A stretch of DNA of 64,000 nucleotides. Origin: Hyalella azteca. Lineage: Eukaryota; Arthropoda; Malacostraca; Amphipoda; Hyalellidae. Positions 12,110 to 25,750 of this stretch are shown here, in pieces. Made by a program: the position numbers and the translations under genes. The notes under the pieces were generated by a model, which saw nothing but the letters and a program-made list of their open reading frames with translations, made no database searches and was not told the DNA's origin. Each line of letters starts with the position of its first letter. The first letter of the stretch is position 1. Location of the stretch: positions 86,464-150,463 of the forward strand of contig NW_025946916.1 in NCBI RefSeq assembly GCF_000764305.2. Direction: 5' to 3'.

Positions 12110-13485
12110 TTTATTCTGTCATACATTTTCGGCTCGAGCGAGGAAACTAATAACGTATTATACAATTTATTAAAACATATCATAAATATAATAATGTTTA
12201 ATATCGCAGGAGACTATGGTGTGCTTTGAAGAGGTAACCGTTTTTATTATTCCAAGATGGGCTTAATACATAAATTTTCAGTGCGGAAAAATCCATTGAT
12301 CGTAAGTTATAAGAAAAGAGTTTTATTTTTCGTCTAAAAGGTGAAGCAATTTTTTGTCTACTCACTGATATTTATAATTCATTAATAGCCTTTGAATACC
12401 ATTTTAAAAAAATATTTAATTTTTAAATTTAACGAAATCCAAAGAATAAATAAAAATATTCTCCCCGTATTATTTTTTTAATATTGATTTAATTTGTTTC
12501 CTTTTAAATAGATACTAAAGAGGACTCATAATTAAAATTTATCACTTCTACTAAATATTGAAATATTATGATGCTGATGCTTAATTTCTTCAAAATATAC
12601 TTCAAAAGATTCAAATTTCCCGTCGCCTCGAAATCTATTGAAGGCGCCAGACGGGATCAGATCTCCAACACAAAATTGCCACCGTCAGATCTAAAGACGG
12701 GATCCGTGATGCGGTCTACGGTGATCTCATCATTGGCTCCGTCGAGGATAACTCAAATCCAATCACCACCTTCCAATCGGCAGTAATTTGATAATTTGTC
12801 ACCTTGTATACGTCGTGGGTATAGTGGCAGCTCACATGTTCACTGATCAGTAAACCACCCGAATAAAAATTTAAGTTGGCGCATCGATGATTGCAATGGA
12901 AATAATAAAACACTTTATTGCACCACATCACGTTCATCCTTCTCTATAAATTGTGAACATATTACAGCGTAACTTTCATTATACTTGATATAAAAGATGC
13001 ATTCAATCGGATATTTCAGGGATACGTCATAAAACCGCGTTACGCTTAACGTTCGTACGTCTCCTTTCGGATCTGAAATATTTGATCTCGATCCTAAAGC
13101 TCGCTAAATCGTTATTAAAATATTATTTCTCATTAATAACAAATTGACTACTTAAATATATTTACTAAAAGCCTATTATTTGAACAATGAAACATTATTT
13201 AAGCCAGTACATGTACAGTGGACAACTTTACCTGAAACTCTTCTTCACTTAATAACTGTGTATCTCTTATTATAAATTACACTGTATTCTAAGGCGATGA
13301 TACTATCGTAATTATTCTATTAGACGATCATAAACTCAATTCATTCCTGGCGTGCAGAAATAACGACTCGGTTACTTTTCATGTCCGGGGCAGAGGGTGG
13401 CGGTAATTCGATTACCCAGGCGGGATCCACAACAGCTCATGATTGTTGTTGTGGATCCAGCGGAGGCTGCCCAACGAAAGCTACG
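12110..13485. other. Gene-free stretch
   Basis: AT-rich. A protein-like stretch at about 12640-12790 (for example DGIRDAVYGDLIIGSV) is too short and too isolated to call. Confidence 0.3.
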
Positions 13486-13637
13486 AAAAATATAACTCAG
13501 TACTCACTGCAGTGAGTGACAGAGAGCGCATTTTCTCGTCGACGAAAACTTGAGGTCACGGACAGACGGACAGGCAGACAGACGGACATGGCGAGCACAA
13601 TAGTGCATTTTTCCGTAAATGAGAAAATGCGCTAAAA
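13486..13637 (+). mobile_element. Palindrome-core MITE, copy 2
   Basis: It begins with a 16-bp perfect palindrome (ACTCACTGCAGTGAGT), then GAGCGCATTTTCTCGTCGAC, a GACGGACAG-type tract, and ends in GAGAAAATGCGCTAAAAA. Its outline matches copies 1 and 3. Confidence 0.65.
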
Positions 13638-14499
13638 ATGGTGTCGCTAAATTACAGAGATTATCAACGCCTTATCTATTGTTCTTTTTGATTATGTTGA
13701 ATTATAATATATGATTTTTGTCAGGTTCCTTCCAATGTCTAGTGTCATCTTAAATAGAACGAGTTTAGAAGGTACCAAAGAAATTTCGCAAATCTACTGA
13801 GATAATCAGCCTCTTCGCTGTTGTTTTTTAATAATTAAGCAGTGTAATATAAGATTTTTCGTCAGTTTTCTTATCATTACTATTATCATTTTAAATGGAA
13901 ACGCAATTTGAAGAAACGCAATTTGCAAAATCCCGGAAAATACATGTTTTTTAACAAGCATGTAATCGTTGAGGTACTTAAAAAATTGCGAAACATTTCT
14001 GGAATTCCTAATAGACAGATTTCAGCGACGTTTGATTACTTGAATTGATTATAAGTTTCAGAATGTCTTCCCTTCAGTTCCTATATCATCAACAATCCAA
14101 GGTGCATTATTCATTATCAAATCAATAATAAAAGTGTTTATTTACCTACCATTGAAAATATTATAAGCGTTCCACCCCTGTAATGACGAGTTGAGTGTTC
14201 CACTTAAAACCATTTTTCACCATTGTCGTAAAGCAAGCGTAAGTACAGATGCTAATCCAAAGCACTCTGCATAATAATTTATTAAGTAATATTACTAATA
14301 TGTATTTAAATCCAATACTAACAAATAATCCAATATGATCAAATAATTAATGAGTAATTCTAGAAAATTTCTCCGACATTTCTTGCCGTGTGTTAAGACG
14401 CCGTCCGCTGCAGGCCGCGGCCCCGAGGTCGCCTGATTGTGTTGCGCGCGTAAGTGCCCGCGAAATTGCCAGTGATGAAGTCGAGAAGCCGCGGGCCTG

Positions 14500-14765
14500 C
14501 ACTAGCACATGCAGGCACAAACACAAACACCAGCAAGCATAAGCAACAGTGAGCACACTGCACATGCAACAACAAACACCAAAAGGCACCAGCAATAGCA
14601 GCACAACGCAGGCATGCACAACCACAGGTAGGTACAAACACAAACACTAGCAAGCATAAGCAACAGTGAGCACACGCAACAACAACCACAAACACCAAAG
14701 GGCACAAGCAATATAGCAACACAAAGACACTACCACCTGCATGTACAAGCACCAGTAAGCACAAA
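14500..14765. repeat. Two-copy ~120-bp imperfect repeat, CA/GCA-rich
   Basis: AGCAAGCATAAGCAACAGTG occurs twice in a stretch of ACAAACACCA-type simple sequence. The cysteine- and valine-rich reverse-strand frames over it are by-products of the repeat. Confidence 0.6.
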
Positions 14766-14769
14766 CACC

Positions 14770-16580
14770 ATCGTGCAAAACTACATCGTCACGACCACAA
14801 GCCCTGACACAATTAAATTAGCTAAACTCTAGCATGCACAAACACAAGTAAGACACAAACAGCGACAAGAACTAAACCGTTGTGCCGTTTTTTAAGTAAA
14901 AATTATTTTTGAAACATAAGCACAATTCCCAGACAAATATTCGCCTTCAGGTTTATTTGCTACATTAATATTTTACATTTCCGCTCCACGGTTTGGAAAG
15001 AAATTTTATTCATTTGTAAATGGTCTAAATAAAATCACAGTGCCCATATACTTCATTGTATTCCATTCTATACTCCAGAAGGAAGGGTTATCGTTAACTT
15101 TCATCCCTCAATGAATATCAGTGCCTGTTTTTTACTTAGACTTGTTTCCAATAAATGAATGCCAACGTCTCAATTCGAAACTATTACTTCTGGTCTCAAT
15201 TTCGGTTGATAAACGATGAAACAAGTGATCTAGAATTTCAAGTTATGATTGTACAATTTTCGTTTCCTTTATAAGCCTCGAAATTCCACCAGCAAATTTC
15301 CGAAGTATTTTATCTATTTTAGATTTGATGCAACAATCGCGTCAAAGAATTCCAGTCGAGACAGCCCAAAGAAAGTGTGAGCGACGCAATAAGCGGCCTA
15401 AGCTGCAATAGGCATGTGCCATGGAATGCTGCCGGAGACTTTAATAAATTCTTTAGGCCTACCACGGCAGAAGAAAACCCCCCCGCGTTTCAATATTTCG
15501 GGATGTAATCTGAAGAATTTGATGGGAGGGCAAATTTAAATTTCCGGATTACGTTCGCCGTTCATGAAGGAATATGCAGCAATAGAGGCGGTAATTTATC
15601 ACCAATGACATGACACGAGTCGTGCTGAAGCCTGAGTGATGTGAATGGGATCAAAAATTAATCATTTATTTCATTTATTCTGTTATTTATATGTTATAAG
15701 TCAAGCTTTAGGCAATTTAAAGTTAAGCTTAGTAATGAATGGGGCTTCTGATTTTATGAGCTTCGGTGCAAGGAAACATTCAATTTGAACAATTTTAAAA
15801 TTTAATGTATAATATAAAAAACGACAAACATAACTCTAAAATAAACAAAATATATTAAATAATTAATAAACGATTCTTAACGAGTACCAAAGTATTTTAA
15901 AAAATAAACAAAAAAAAATTCGACAAATTAATAATTTTAAAAAATTTCAGACATTCGTATCGCAATTCGGTCACAGGACGCAACGCCAGACTCGTCCTCA
16001 CAGGAAAAGAGAAATTTAGAAATTTCAGTGAAATTCTCTATAATTTAAGTGAAATTATTCGAAATTTCAATGAAATTATGAAGTGTACTGATGCTACTTT
16101 CGGAAATTATTTATAATTTAATAGTGATCAATCATCAGTTTTGTTTACGAAATTTTTTGCTATAAATTTAATCAACAGGCAGAAATGACACAATAAGTGT
16201 GGAATTATTTCGATCATCAAATGTTTTCTATGTCCAGAATTCCACGAAACACATGGTCAACCTAGAAATGTTATCGCCACAACTTCAACATAATGTTTTT
16301 CGTTCTATCAATCAAAAGTTGTGCAATATGAAGAAAAGATTAAATGCAAGATTACAGAAAGAAGTCGGTACAAAAGGCGTAACTGGTTAAGATCGTCATA
16401 TCATTAATTATTGAGGCAATTACAACCGCGGCTGCCACACCATAAATGGCCGTAAGTGATGTATAACACTTTCAATAGCTGTGATGCAGCGCTGATGAAG
16501 TTAAACAGTCATGAAATGTTTAATTTTGTAATTCTGGTATAGCCGTTGCACTGTCGCTGTGCATCCGATTACTTTAGCAT
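14770..16580. other. Gene-free AT-rich stretch
   Basis: I see no coding frame with domain-like content, no clear repeat array and no RNA gene here. Confidence 0.4.
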
Positions 16581-16582
16581 GC

Positions 16583-16880
16583 AAAATCACCATCTAAGCA
16601 TTCATTATCTCCGCGGCAAGTTAATTACCCTGACAAAATTTGGTGCCGAGCAGCAGGCGCAGACATAGCCATATAAGCACTCATAGCCATATAAGCACTC
16701 ATTAACCCGCGGCAAATAATAATAATTACCCTGACAAAATTTACCATAGAGCTAAAGGTGCAGACATAGCCATCTAAGCATTCATTACCCCCGCGGCAAA
16801 TCAATTACCTTGACAAAATTTAGCGCAGAGCGGCAGGCGCAGACATATATAGCCAGCCATCTAGGCATTCATTAACCGCG
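16583..16880. repeat. ~90-100 bp tandem repeat, about 3 copies
   Basis: Units share CCATCTAAGCATTCATTA, CCGCGGCAA, AATTACC.TGACAAAATTT and GGCGCAGACATA. The second unit has an extra internal duplication of AGCCATATAAGCACTCAT. Confidence 0.7.
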
Positions 16881-18104
16881 CGTCCAAAACTCAACAGCGC
16901 GGGACCGAGGCAGCCAAGAAGTCTTGCGACGCCTGCCTCGCACTGAGGCGTGACCGGTCCATGCCAGGAATTTCTGCACAACTTCATTAATTTTGTTGTA
17001 AGTTTCTTTTGAGGTGACAACTTTACAATAACTTGGACAACTTTTCAACTTGGACAACAGTGCTGTTGTCCAAGGTCTGGAAACTTTGGTTGGAGGTTTT
17101 GCTTCGTACATGGTGCTATTTATTGATGTTGCCTACATAGTTATTATTTCAAGACTCGTGTTGATCATTTTTGTTTAATATGTGGCATTGGTTATAAAGC
17201 GATTTGTGATCAATTTTACAACACTTCTCTTTAACTTCATTTATTATTTGTTTGTCTGCTACAAATTTTGTAATCAACAAACACACTTCTACCTCTCCAA
17301 TCGATCTGAAAGGTTGCGAATTTGCATAAAGTAAAGGCAGTGCATGAATCAATTGACAGAATAAATAATTTTAAAATTTAATTTTTAATATTTAAAAACA
17401 ATTAAAATTTTAATTTTTTTAATTTTTGAAAATAAAATTAGAAATTCACTGTACATGTGTAACATCGGAGACACTGGATTCTATAGAAGTGTTGTCTATA
17501 AAAAGTAATTTTTAAACGCATATTATTTATTATACATGTATGATCATTTATTGCGGTGTCAATATGCTCTCAAGCTGAGAGAAATACCGTCATTTTTTTC
17601 GTATGTTTGTGCCTCGTACTTGTCAACGGGGAATTTCCTTATTTATGCGAGCGTTCGCTGCTGGCATATTTTTGTAAAATCGGACCATTTTTATGCTAAT
17701 TGATATGTATAGTCATTATCGTGTCCAAGTCTCAGTAATGTTCTCTGGGAGCAATTATACCACCAAGTTTAAAATAAAACGAGGCTGGCATAGCGCAGAG
17801 ACAATATCAAAAACCCAAGCAATTTTCCACCTATTAACATGGGCTTTCCATTACAAAAAATTGAAAACGATGTTAAATAAACTTTTTTGAAAAAAAAACA
17901 TTAACCAGCAGGTACAAATGTGCTTTCATATAACATTATATACATCATGGCTTATCTAAAAGGTCCTACGAATATTTATTATATATATATTCGTATGTCG
18001 GCATATATTTATATATTCATACATACACAAAAGATTTGGCAGAAAACTACCATTAATAATATACAGCAAATGACGACAACCAGTTCCTGGCAAATATATT
18101 TATT

Positions 18105-18345
18105 TTTTAGCATAATCTTACGAACGCGCTTAGTGTAATTTTACGAATTTTTCTATCTAATCATACGAATTTTTAGTGCAATCTCATGCATTTTTTAATG
18201 CAATCTTACGATTTTTTGTGAAATCCTGAGAATTTTTGTGCAATGTAAAGAATTTTGTAAAACAATCTTAAAAGATTTTCAGAGCAATCTTACGAATTTC
18301 TAGCGTAATCTCACAAATTCCTTCTCTAATCTTAAATATCAAATA
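18105..18345. repeat. Degenerate ~30-bp tandem repeat
   Basis: CAATCTTACGAATTTTT-like units recur about eight times with heavy divergence in AT-rich DNA. Confidence 0.5.
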
Positions 18346-18347
18346 AA

Positions 18348-18510
18348 AATAACTCAGTACTCACTGCAGTGAGTGACAAAGAGCGCATTTTCTACTCGAC
18401 GAAAACGTGGTCACGGACGGACAGACGGACAGACGGACAGACAGACGGACGGACGGACATGACGAGCACAATAGGGCCTTTTTTCCATAAATGAGAAAAT
18501 GCGCTAAAAA
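18348..18510 (+). mobile_element. Palindrome-core MITE, copy 3
   Basis: It has the same outer palindrome (ACTCACTGCAGTGAGT), GAGCGCATTTTCT, the GACGGACA tract (longer here) and the terminal GAGAAAATGCGCTAAAAA. Orientation matches copy 2. Confidence 0.65.
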
Positions 18511-19139
18511 GAGGATGGGTCGAGCAAGAGCGTATCGACATTCTTATTAGTTTCCGATGATTCCATTTGTATTGATGGTTGAACGAGCGTGGTGGTGATG
18601 ACGCGATAACAGTGAAGGTGAAAAACAAAGATGCTGTTTTAAAGTGACGAGTACATTGTACTCCGGAAAATAATTGGATCATATTGCCCAAATGGTGACG
18701 CTCTGTCATACCCACAGTACGGATAGAGAGCGCATGTACGTAGCACTGATACGCCCATTTGCCGACCAAACTAGGCCAGGATTACCGATGGTTGAAGAAA
18801 TTTATTTGTTATTAAATCATGTGTATTACCCACATTCCTTGAAAAATTGCATTGCTATTTGAGCAAAATTTAAATAAAATGTCTGCGTGGTATTTATAGG
18901 GGCATACTGTACTAAAATACGAAGAAAATTTCTTTCATTCTGACCATCGTTATTTCATCTGTTGCAGATTTTCGCAATTGACCATCAAGCAATTTTTTTG
19001 TCAAAAAAATGACCCATGTATCTATGTTTATTCATGTGATGAATCATTACTTGTGTCCTGTTTTAAGATAAACGATCATATATTTTTTCGTTCATACCGG
19101 ATTACTATCATAGGGAAGCTCAACTCGAACTTAAATTTA

Positions 19140-19560
19140 GGTCTGACCAAGTCTGTAGGACCGTAAAATTACTAAAATATACTTTATTAATTTATAATTA
19201 TGGTATTCTAGATAATTCTAATTATGTGATCAATCAGTTAGTACGACCGCAAAAATTACCATTTATTGCATTCCTTCATATGGTATTCCAGAAAATTCGA
19301 ATCAAGGGCGAATCATTCGAATCATAATCAGTCTGTAGGACAGTAAATATTATTATTTACATTTTTCATTCACACTGGTTCCTAGAAAAACCAAAGTAAG
19401 GGCTGTGTCAGTCTGTAGGACCATGAAAAATGCCATTTAATTAGTTCATTCAAACTGGATTCTAAAAAAATCCAAATTAATGGCTGAATTTGTCTGTAGG
19501 ACCTTGAAATTTACTATGTAATTTTTACATTCCAGCTGAATTCTAGAAAAACCTCAACTC
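19140..19560. repeat. Degenerate ~80-110 bp tandem repeat
   Basis: CAGTCTGTAGGACC.T.AAA occurs about five times, each followed by an A/T-rich stretch and a TTC.AGAAAA.TC..A block. No coding potential. Confidence 0.55.
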
Positions 19561-22500
19561 TGACCCAAATAAATGGGCAGAACCATTTCTAGTACAGGCA
19601 AGAGACTGCAGTTCCGTCTGGCACCTGGTAAATCACGGGCTCTTTTAAGACCGAATAATTAAATCTCCCCGACAACACGAAAAATACCCCAGCTTTATTG
19701 CCTAAAATTCCTCGCAAGAACGAGGACAAATGTTGCAGCTCAGACAGTGCTTTTTAACGAGCCCTTTGTAGGCAGGAGATTTTCTAGCAGGGCATTTCTT
19801 TTCTATCCAGGGCATTTCTTGGCTTTATAGTCTTTTCACCCTGAGATATATTTTCGGGCTATTATATTATGCGCTCAGTCCATCACTTATACAATGGTCG
19901 AAATATCACATGTTTTCTGTTTATCAGATGCACAGGTGCATTTTTCGTTGAATTTGAAAATTATGAGCTAATATGAATTGCTTAGCTTCAATTTGACTTG
20001 GGGTTTTGACCAATTTCCACAGTATTTCACTGAGTCACAACCACTATCAGCGGCAAATAGACAATTGTTTTAATTGAAACAATTCGATTTAAATTAATTT
20101 TAACTTATCCATATATGAATCACTCATTCAAATCTTCTCACTAAAACAATTTCCGTATAGAATTTACTTGAAAACGTAGAAAAAACATTATTATTGTATA
20201 TATTACATGCCTCTAAACTAATTACTACTTCAAAAACATGATTTATACATGTTTTCATAATGGCATTCTCACATTAATTACAAATTAATATATACGGGGA
20301 AAAATATGAAACATTTAGGTCGCATTATAAGGTATAATGATCCAATCGTTTGATCGGTACCGGTGATATGAGCTTACTTAGATATAAGTGAGCGGTTATA
20401 ACATAACATAACATACGTAACATAACATAGTGATGTCGGCGCTAAAGAGTAGACCTGATGTGGCCTGTCGCCGATTCTTGAACTTTTCGTGCCTTGTTCA
20501 CAGAAGATCTAATATCGTGTCATTTGACCGGATCTTTTCATGACTGACGATAGTTTGAAGTAGCTACTAGACTTCCACTGGGTTCGATTTGGTGCTAGGC
20601 GTTTCAAGTCTGAACATATATTTTATGATATAAGGAATTTTTAATTTAAATTAAGTTATGATATGAGTAATTTTCCAAGGCATGCAAAATTAGAAGTGAA
20701 AAAAATGCTCCTGTAATATATCTAAATGGCCTACTTGAAACGACAGTTTTATCAGGCAATCGAGTCCCGGAAACTCGTAAAGGCTCTCAACTGCCGTGGA
20801 AAATATTGAAGATGCTAATATGCCTGTACTCAGCGATATGATCAAGCTGCATTTTAGCTTCTTTAATATTTTTCATGGCTATTGATAACCTTTTCGCATC
20901 GATCAATTCGTTTTCGAATGACTTTTATAAACTCGTTTGCCTAATAAAATTGATGTATATAATTGGCCATCTTAATATATTACACATGCTCAACCATCGT
21001 TTCACTTCAAATTGCTCATGCTTTTAACTGCCTATTTTTATCCAACTATGCTCTTCTACCACCTTTACAGATCAAATTATGTATGATTTGATTTTCCACT
21101 TATTAAGCGACCAAAAACATAAAACGTTGTTTCTAAAATGGTGTAGCTTAATTTAACTTCACTTACGCTTTAATATCTCTGCGGATGTATTTTTAATATA
21201 ACTGAAATAAGCTGTATTTTAATGGAGCAATTCGAAAACTTAACGTTAGTCGATTAATACCGTTGGAAATTTGGTGCTCGTGAGTAGTCGATTCGATGGT
21301 GAAACGAACTATCTGAGCATTTTAAATATGACCTGATGAAAGTCCGTACACAATTTTTTGAAAGTGCTTGAAAAAATGGTTTACTTCAACGCTCGATTGG
21401 CTAACTTTTCGGGCATTAATTCGTTAAACTAACGAGCTTTGCAGTGCATCATCGGAGAGACACTTCTGTTAACTGCTGCTGTCCCAATTTTCAAAAATTT
21501 TGTCGATTTTCTCACATTAAAACCCTTGTGTGGTTGCATGTTCCGAAGACAGGAAAGTATAGCTACGATCACTCTAAGGTGGTACTTCGCGAGTCCGAGG
21601 CCGAGCTGGGAGACACAAGTAAGACTGGTTGCACGCTGGACAGACAAATAAACAACTTGCGTGTGAATCGAATTGAATGTCTCAAAGGCGACTTGAGGTA
21701 AGTTGCCATATATTCCACGAGATGAAAAATATTACGAATGAAGGAAAATGCAGTACAACAGTATTACTAAATGCCAACATTACGGTTAAAATCATTAGTT
21801 TTTCTCCGCTGTTAGCCTTTAAGCAAGTAGACATAGTCTATGACTCCAACACGCTGCGCGGCCGCCTCATCTAACGTATACACGCGTTACTCGGCACACG
21901 GGTCACTCAATGAAAATATGGAGGCTCTCAAGTCCCCTGGCAGCTTGAGCACGGAGGGAACTTTAAATTTTTACGATGGAGTTAGCTATAAAGACAAATT
22001 AGGAACGCATGGCTAAAGTTATCATCGCAGTAAAAGTCAGGCCTGGACGATGAGGTCTGTTTTATGGAGCAGCGAATGATGGTTACTGATGCCATGCTCT
22101 GCAGCGTTGACTCAAACAAATGATCGCGTCACTTCTACCTGTAAGGCTTTTCTTTCTTCTAAGGTTGAAATTAATTAAGGGAGTGTGATTTGAGTGCATT
22201 AATTATAATGAATTAGTAATTATAATAGTTGGTAATAATTGGGAGTGAGTGTGTGTTAATTAATTGGCAATAAGTTACTCAATCAATTTTTTTGTAGAAT
22301 TATATGTTTGATCTTTGACTGTATTTTGTAAGCCATTGGTATCTAATTCAACGGCATTCATAAGAGATATTTGTTACGATCAGGTCCCAATTAACACTTG
22401 CCGAATTTTATTATTTGAAATACACTTGAACATATTCGAGAGGAGCATTACACATTGATTAACAATCTATCAGTATAATTTATCGCGGCTGCTCGAAATA

Positions 22501-22600
22501 AAGTCCCGCATATATTCAGTAAATAAATTTCTTCTATGCCGTGAATTCCTCCGTGAAATAGAACATTTTTCAATTTTGAAATTAAAATTCAAAATGCCCT
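19561..22600. other. Mostly gene-free stretch
   Basis: The only coding-like piece is at about 21555-21699 (+). There an open frame (..YDHSKVVLRESEAELGD..) ends in a textbook donor, GAG then GTAAGT. It could be an isolated exon, but I recognise no family. The remainder is AT-rich with short ACATA runs near 20400. Confidence 0.3.
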
Positions 22601-22738
22601 GTCCTTTGACATCCAGGCCTGTAAATAATGTAAGAAATAACCGCAAACATCAGAGTTAATTAAGGTACACGAAAAGTTTTAAAACGTTTTCACTAATTCG
22701 GATTCCGTTTTAAACAAAAAAAGTCAACTGTTAACTGT

Positions 22739-24503
22739 GATCACAAACGAGTGCATAGACATTATTTGTATTACAGAAATACTTCTAAAAATCACGAGGG
22801 GAAATTGTACCTGTTTAATTTCAGTTGCAATGGCTTAAATGAAGAGCAGTGCAGTAGAGGTGTAGCTTTGTGGGTTAGAACTTTTCATGGGGCCCAGCAA
22901 ATTAAGTTATCAGCAGAGCATCAATCAGCTAGAGAATCAGTGTGGTGCGAACTTACTCTAAAAGGGGCAGGATAGCCTCCTCACAGGGGTCGTATATCTA
23001 TAGATCACTAAACAGTTCCTCTGATAATCATTAAGTGTTGAACAGCCTTTTATTTAGCAGGCCGCATACCGAGCATGACTTTCAGCAGGTCGCATACGTT
23101 GATCGTTTGTGACTTCATTATCCAGAAATAGACTGGGCAGATGGATCCTCTCCAAGAGATGGGAATCACCCAGCATCCCTATTCTTGGAGTCTTTGTGAG
23201 AAACATTTTTATCCCAGAACATCGACGAGTTAACCTATTTTAGGGTTTAACACACGCCAAATATTCGAGATCTTGTGTTTACTAGTGAATGATCAATATT
23301 TTATGAGCTTCGCCACTAGGTATTGCCAAAAAATCAAAAAAGAACCCGAATGCCTTCCTTTTGTACGTTAGTTCGAAATGTAAGGCAAACGACGGTATTT
23401 CTGATTTTAAAGTAGATCAACGAAAGATTTCCTCTGACGAGGGCATGGCTAACGTTCTTAATCAGTTCTTTATCAGTGTGTTCAAAGATGACGACTTGAA
23501 CAGCATTCCAGCTGTTGAGGAGCGCCCAGTAGGCTCGAAGTTAACAGGTTTTGAAATATACGTAGAAGAAGATTTCAAGCGCCTGGTCGCTCAGAATCCC
23601 AACAAGTCATGTGGACCAGATGGCTTCCATCCTAGATTGCTAAAAGAATTGGCAACTGTCCTGGCCGGTCCTTTGACAGTGATCTCTTAAAAAAATTGAG
23701 AGAAGGGACTTTGCCGGCCGATCGGAAAGAAGCTAAAGTAACACCATTGTTTAAAAAGGTGACCAGAGTAGCCCGGTAACTATTGGCCTGTCAATCTGAC
23801 AAGTGTTTTTTGCAAGATAATGGAATCTGTTTAAAGGATTATCGATCACTTGACTGTTATCTATCTACTCTCAGACTGTCAACATGGCTTTATAGCCGGT
23901 AGATCCTGCAACACCAACCTCTTGTCTGGACTCGCCTGCTTCTTCAACGACTGGACTCGCCTGCTGGACGAAAGGGAGCCAGTGGACGCAGTGTACCTCG
24001 ATTTTGCCATAGCATTTGATAGTGTTCCGGCTGTTACGTAAAGTGAAATCTTTGGAAATAGAGTAAAATGTGCTCCCATGGATAAGAGATTTTCAAGAGG
24101 GTAGACGACAACGTGTCAGTATTGACGGAACCGTGTCAAACTGGGCATCAGTACGCAGTGGCGTGACACAAGGAAGCGTTCTTGGGCCTATTTTGTTCCT
24201 TGCTTTTATAAACGATCTACCAGAAGTAAGTGTCAATCGTGTACTCGATGTATGCTGATAACACAAAAGTTTATAATACAGTGAAGGACGCGTAAAATAA
24301 GTGCAATTACAAGATGACCTTGATAGTTTAGTTTACTGGGCTGATATGTGGGAGCTGCGTTTCAATGCTGACAAGTGTTAAGTACTTCACCTCGAGAAGA
24401 ACACTGAACAGCAAAATTACAGTATGAGAAGACATGATTGAAACATGAAAGCAATAACTGAATGAAGTCTAACGTAGAAAAAGATTTAGGAGTTTCTGTC
24501 GAC
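22739..24503 (+). pseudogene. Dead CR1/Jockey-like LINE, endonuclease and reverse transcriptase
   Basis: This is a degraded second ORF of a non-LTR retrotransposon. Endonuclease fragments read ECIDIICITEILLK, then VWCELTLKG, YPEIDWADGS and FLSQNIDELTYF across several frame changes. Reverse-transcriptase blocks follow: KSCGPDGFHPRLLKEL (23590), QHGFIAGRSCNTNLLSG (23880), DAVYLDFAIAFDSVP (23980) and [20 protein letters not shown] (24150). The expected YADD box near 24245 reads YADN, so a catalytic aspartate is lost. It then reads VEKDLGVSVDG and stops where the 24504 terminal repeat begins. The product would reverse-transcribe LINE RNA at a nicked target. Stop codons and frameshifts show it is inactive. 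The family assignment rests on these motifs only. Confidence 0.85.
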
Positions 24504-24929
24504 GGGTGGATAGCTAGAGGTCAGCATAGCCCAAGTCCACAGTGCGATTCATATACCTTCCCGAGCGTAACGCAGCCGGGCATCTTCATGGCTTTTGACA
24601 CAAAGCGCCCACCACAACTGCGCAGTTCAGCCACAGGCCGGAGCGCATACAGGCCGGAGCGCAGCAGGCCCTACCGCAACAGCTACTCCTAACGTAACGT
24701 AACCTAACCTAACCTGCGCCGCCTGTTGCGCTAGGGCCTGTTGCGCTCCGGCCAGTTGGGCTCCGGCGCTGTGAAGGAGTCGCTGTGTTGTGCAAAGCGG
24801 ATTTACTGTTAGCCGGAGTTACCCACAGCTCATTGGTCTGAGACTATGTGTAGATATTGCATGCTGATGGTTGGCGTTAGGCCCAGGGCCTGTTTACGAG
24901 TCAATTTTGTTACCCACGGCTGCGCTCCC
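24504..24929 (+). repeat. Left terminal inverted repeat
   Basis: Inverted counterpart of 27824-28250. Open frames over both copies (RGQHSPSP.CDSYTFPSVTQ) are shared only because the DNA is repeated. Confidence 0.8.
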
Positions 24930-25750
24930 ATTAGTTAGCACGCAACCATGATATAAAGTTCAATCATGATATAAATTGTTGTCTAAAAATAAATTTGTCA
25001 TTTCGATTTGTTTAGAATGATTTTGATTGAAATTCTGATTTCATTTCTTATCGTGCACAATCTTCCGATTATTTTCTTTGCAGGTGTTATTTCAAATTTT
25101 CAGTTTTAAATCATATTTCAAACTTTTGTGTAGTGTGCCGTGAGCGCTCAAAGTGTTTGTTTATGTTGTTCACGTCGTCGGACGTTATCTTTCACGTCAT
25201 CTTGCTGAAGTGTCACGCATTTTCTTGTGCTTTTAAAGTATTTTTAAGCGGTTACATTGATGGATTTAATCTAGATTTTTATGTTTCAACATGAATAGCA
25301 CAGAAAATAATGATGGCTCCGATACAAACAGGTATTACTTATTATATTAATAAGCTCATTGAAATAGTGATCATAGTGGACTGGATTTTGCTTCTTATAG
25401 TTATAGGAGATTTTGCTCTTTCACTTTTACCTTTATTATTTATACCTACTGCTTTAGGCTTTATCTAGGAATTTTTGGTTTGAATGCTTGAAAATGTTAC
25501 CTATTTTATTCAGAGTCTCAAGTAATAAAGCTCTGAGAGACTGAGACTGAAGTGTCTAATGAAAATTTAAAGTACCTAAAAAAGATTTGTTTTCACTTTT
25601 CAGTCTCCACACACACAAAATTTGGAAATTGATCAGATGTAAAGTTAGGTGGGGCATGATTGGAAATATCCGTGCTAAAGCTTGTGAAATAGCTATTATG
25701 ACTTTCCTATTTGGAACATATGGCAAAATTTTTAAAAATGTTTTTATTTA

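Noticed and set aside
20570..20600. GGGTTCGATTTGG looks like a tRNA B box
   Set aside because: No A box or acceptor stem at the right distance.
21330..21350. CTGATGAAAGTCCGTAC resembles a hammerhead core
   Set aside because: No GAAA segment or pairing stems follow, so only half the motif is present.
24700..24716. AACCTAACCTAACC suggested telomeric repeat
   Set aside because: Only about three units, and it is part of both terminal inverted repeats.
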